This document shows positions 61,419 to 64,000 of a stretch of 64,000 nucleotides of DNA, piece by piece (the stretch's first letter is position 1; the number at the start of each line of letters is the position of its first letter). The translations under genes were made by a program, and so were the position numbers. This stretch comes from Leptodactylus fallax (Eukaryota; Chordata; Amphibia; Anura; Leptodactylidae): NCBI GenBank assembly GCA_947044405.1, contig CAMRHE010000168.1, positions 2,487,001 to 2,551,000 on the forward strand, written 5' to 3'. The notes under the pieces are model-generated. The model searched no databases and had not been told where the DNA came from. It saw only the letters and a program-made list of their open reading frames with translations.

Positions 61419-62986
61419 CAGTCATGGCCAAAAGTTTTGAGAATGACACAAATATTATATTTTCACATGATCTGCTGCCCTCTGGTTTTTATGTGTGTTT
61501 GTCAGATGTTTTTATCACATACAGAAATATAATTGCATTCATATTATGAGTAACAGAAGCTTATATTGACAGTTAGAATGAGTTAATGCAGCAAGTCAAT
61601 ATTTGCAGTGTTGACCCTTCTTCTTCAGGACCTCTGCAATTCTCCCTGGCATGCTCTCAATCAACTTCTGGACCAAATCCTGACTGATAGCCGTCCATTC
61701 TTGAAAAAACAATGCTTAATTTTTTTTGAAAAATTGTTGGTTTTTGTTTCTCCACCCGTCTCTTGATGATTGACCACAAGTTCTCAATGGGATTAAGATC
61801 TGGGGAGTTTCCAGGCCATGGACCCAAAATCTCTATGTTTTGTTCCCTGAGCCATTTAGTTATCACCTTTGCTTTATGGCAAGGTGCTCCATCATGCTGG
61901 AAAAGGCATTGTTGAGCGCCAAACTGCTCTTGGACGGTTGGGAGAAGTTGCTCTTGGAGGACATTCTGGTATCATTCTTTATTCATGGCTGTGTTTTTAG
62001 GCAAGACTGTGAGAGAGCCGATTCCCTTGGCTGAGAAGCAACCCCACACATGAATGGTTTCAGGATGCTTTACAGTTGGCATGAGACAAGACTGGTGGTA
62101 GCGCTCACCTCTTCTTCTCCGAATAAGCTGTTTTCCAGATGTTCCAAACAATCGAAAAGGGGATTCATCAGAGAAAACGACTTTACCCCAGTCCTCAGCA
62201 GTCCACTCCCTGTACCTTTTGCAGAATATCAGTCTGTCCCTGATGTTTTTTCTGGAGAGAAGTGGCTTCTTTGCTGCCCTCCTTGAGACCAGGCCTTGCT
62301 CCAAGAGTCTCCACCTCACAGTGCGTGCAGATGCACTCACACCTGCCTGCTGCCATTCCTCAGCAAGCTCTGCACTGCTGGTAGCCCGATCCCGCAGCTG
62401 AAACACTTTTAAGAGACGGTCCTGCCGCTTGCTGGTCTTTCTTGGGCGCCCTGGAGCCTTTTTGGCACCAATGGAACCTCTCTCCTTGAAGTTCTTGATG
62501 ATGCGATAGATTGTTGACTGAGGTGCAATCTTTCTAGCTGCAATACTCTTCCCAGTTAGGCCATTTTTGTGCAGTGCAATGATGACTGCACGTGTTTCTT
62601 TAGAGATAACCATGGTTAACAGAAGAGAAACAATGATGGCAAGCACCAGCCTCCTTTTAAAGTGTCCAGTGGTGTCATTCTTACTTAATCATGACAGATT
62701 GATCTCCAGCCCTGTCCTCATCAACACCCACACCTGTGTTAATGGAGCAATCACTGAAACGATGTTAGGTGGTCCTTTTAAGGCAGGGCTGCAATGATGT
62801 TGAAAGGTGTTTTGGGGGATAAAGTTCATTTTCTAGGCAAATATTGACTTTGCAAGTAATTGCTGTTAAGCTGATCACTCTTTATAACATTCTGGAGTAT
62901 ATGCAAATTGCCATTAGAAAAACTGAAGCAGTAGACTTTGTAAAAATTAATATTTGTATCATTCTCAAAACTTTTGGCCATGACTG
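61419..62986 (-). mobile_element. Tc1 transposon copy 2, CAGTCATGGCC termini
   Basis: 1,568 bp with TA at 61417-61418 and 62987-62988. Termini and body match copy 1 (39803-41358) almost base for base. It keeps the GTTGACCCTTCTTCTTCAGG segment near 61610 that copy 1 has partly lost. Confidence 0.95.
61630..62613 (-). pseudogene. Tc1 transposase, copy 2 (stop and frameshift)
   Basis: It starts MVISKETRAVIIALHKNG at 62613. Helix-turn-helix, GRPRKTSKR linker and the first catalytic aspartate (VFSDES) are intact. A TGA at 61972-61974 replaces a tryptophan codon kept in copy 1 (NKEWYQN). The second aspartate and NPIENLW follow in the same frame. A further indel near 61733 then shifts the C-terminus. 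Different lesions from copy 1 show that the two copies decayed separately. Confidence 0.92.
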
Positions 62987-62988
62987 TA

Positions 62989-63540
62989 TGCTTCCTCCTA
63001 TACTGGCCTCCACAAAGTAAATGACCTGGGAAATGCATGCCAGCTACGAGATACTTTTGCCCATGTTCTACCTTTCACTTATATAATTGTTGACAGTATA
63101 AAACTACCTGAGTGTTGTAGTAATCTTTACACTGATTATGATTGTTGGTGATAAAAATAAGAAAAGATAAGCCTTCCCCATGTTAGTGATTTCACCTTTC
63201 ATTATATACTGGGAATATATTTTTCCTTACCATTGCCTCTGTAGTTTATCTTAGAAAATATAAATTGCAATAAATTATGTGGTTGTAAAATTCTGGTACA
63301 TGAGAAAGATGTGCAACAGCACCTCCAAGCTGTAATCTGTCAGAAACCCAGTTTGTTCAATAAGCTTTAGTTTTCCTGTATTTTGGATACTGGTAACAGT
63401 CCCTACTTTTGCCACAAGTCCCTTTGTCCCTCTTTGGAAATAGATGTGCAATAACGCTTTCCCTGCCATCCACGTATTTATATGTCTGCCCAGGGTGGCA
63501 CTTTTGTAGCAGAGGACGTATGTGATATATCCTAACTACT
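62989..63540. other. Intron 6 stretch
   Basis: AT-rich intronic DNA without a recognised gene or repeat. Confidence 0.4.
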
Positions 63541-63546
63541 AATGCT

Positions 63547-63850
63547 GATATCTCAGGATCCTTTAGGGATATGAGGATGACCTTGGATTCAGTTTAAAGA
63601 AGAGAGTCCCATATTTAAAATGATACCATCAATAACATCATCATGATAGCCCTTTATAGATCCGGAGCAGTTCGCTGGTGAAAACACTATTTGGAAATGC
63701 AGATCTCAATTCCTGACAACGTATTTAACAGCAAATCGTTCCGAATCAGTAAGGACTATCATAGTGATCTTGATATTATTTAAAAGATGAGATTCTTTAA
63801 AATGAATCCAAGATCATCTTCATAGCCCTAACATATCCTCAGATATGGCT
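63547..63850. mobile_element. Fold-back MITE
   Basis: GATATCTCAGGATCCTTTAG, then GATGACCTTGGATTCAGTTT and AAAGAA on the left, face TTCTTTAAAATGAATCCAAG, ATCATCTTCATAGCCCTAAC and ATATCCTCAGATATGG on the right, with about 80 percent pairing over 57 bp. Non-coding. Confidence 0.65.
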
Positions 63851-64000
63851 CTAAAGTGTCCTCCCCCCTCCAGCCTCAGGCAGCATCTTATAGCTGTGTG
63901 AAGGAGGAAGGAGGGGGGAGGAGCAGAACTGCAGACTGAAGAGAGATTCATCTCTGTGCATAACCTGTATGTGACGTAGGGGGAGGGGTAGCATGGACCT

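Overview
This is a vertebrate nuclear window, most likely from a frog (Anura). It holds one host gene, on the + strand, whose exons match BMP2K (BMP-2-inducible kinase, BIKE; Numb-associated kinase family). The rest is transposable elements and their fragments. The frog assignment is inference. It rests on many TTAA-flanked T2/Kolobok-like MITEs, hAT MITEs ending in CAGNGGCGTAACTA, GIY-YIG Penelope-like elements and several Tc1-like lineages. No prokaryotic or organellar sequence was seen.

Host gene. Five internal exons read in order at 4012-4130, 25825-25930, 41915-42057, 43295-43416 and 57121-57202. Each has AG/GT borders and the phases fit. Together they encode the kinase N-lobe and half of the C-lobe: glycine-rich loop, CALK lysine, HRDLK, DFG, APE and the start of subdomain IX (ADIW). 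They correspond to exons 2-6 of vertebrate BMP2K. The first exon lies before base 1. The remaining kinase exons and the long C-terminal tail lie past 64000.

Layout. 1-4011: end of intron 1, with a tRNA-type SINE. 4131-25824: intron 2, with Tc1-like relics, a Penelope-like element split by an L2/CR1-like LINE, T2-like MITEs, and a complete, very young Ty3/gypsy LTR retrotransposon (16056-23463). 25931-41914: intron 3, with an L1/Tx1-like LINE relic, a hAT element with perfect 8-bp target duplication, a 5-kb repeat block holding a tandem array of about 380-bp units, fold-back MITEs, and an old Tc1/mariner-type transposon hit in turn by a LINE fragment, a Tc1-like MITE and a Tc1 element. 42058-43294: intron 4, short. 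43417-57120: intron 5, with nested T2-like and hAT MITEs and a 300-bp palindrome whose arms each carry a hammerhead-ribozyme-like core. 57203-64000: start of intron 6, with a second Tc1 copy almost identical to that in intron 3.

Only the kinase exons are confidently host coding sequence. The LTR element has nearly intact gag-pol (one frameshift); every other transposon gene here is broken. The most interesting items are the hammerhead-like fold-back at 52.9-53.2 kb, the datable nest at 38.3-41.8 kb and the young LTR element.
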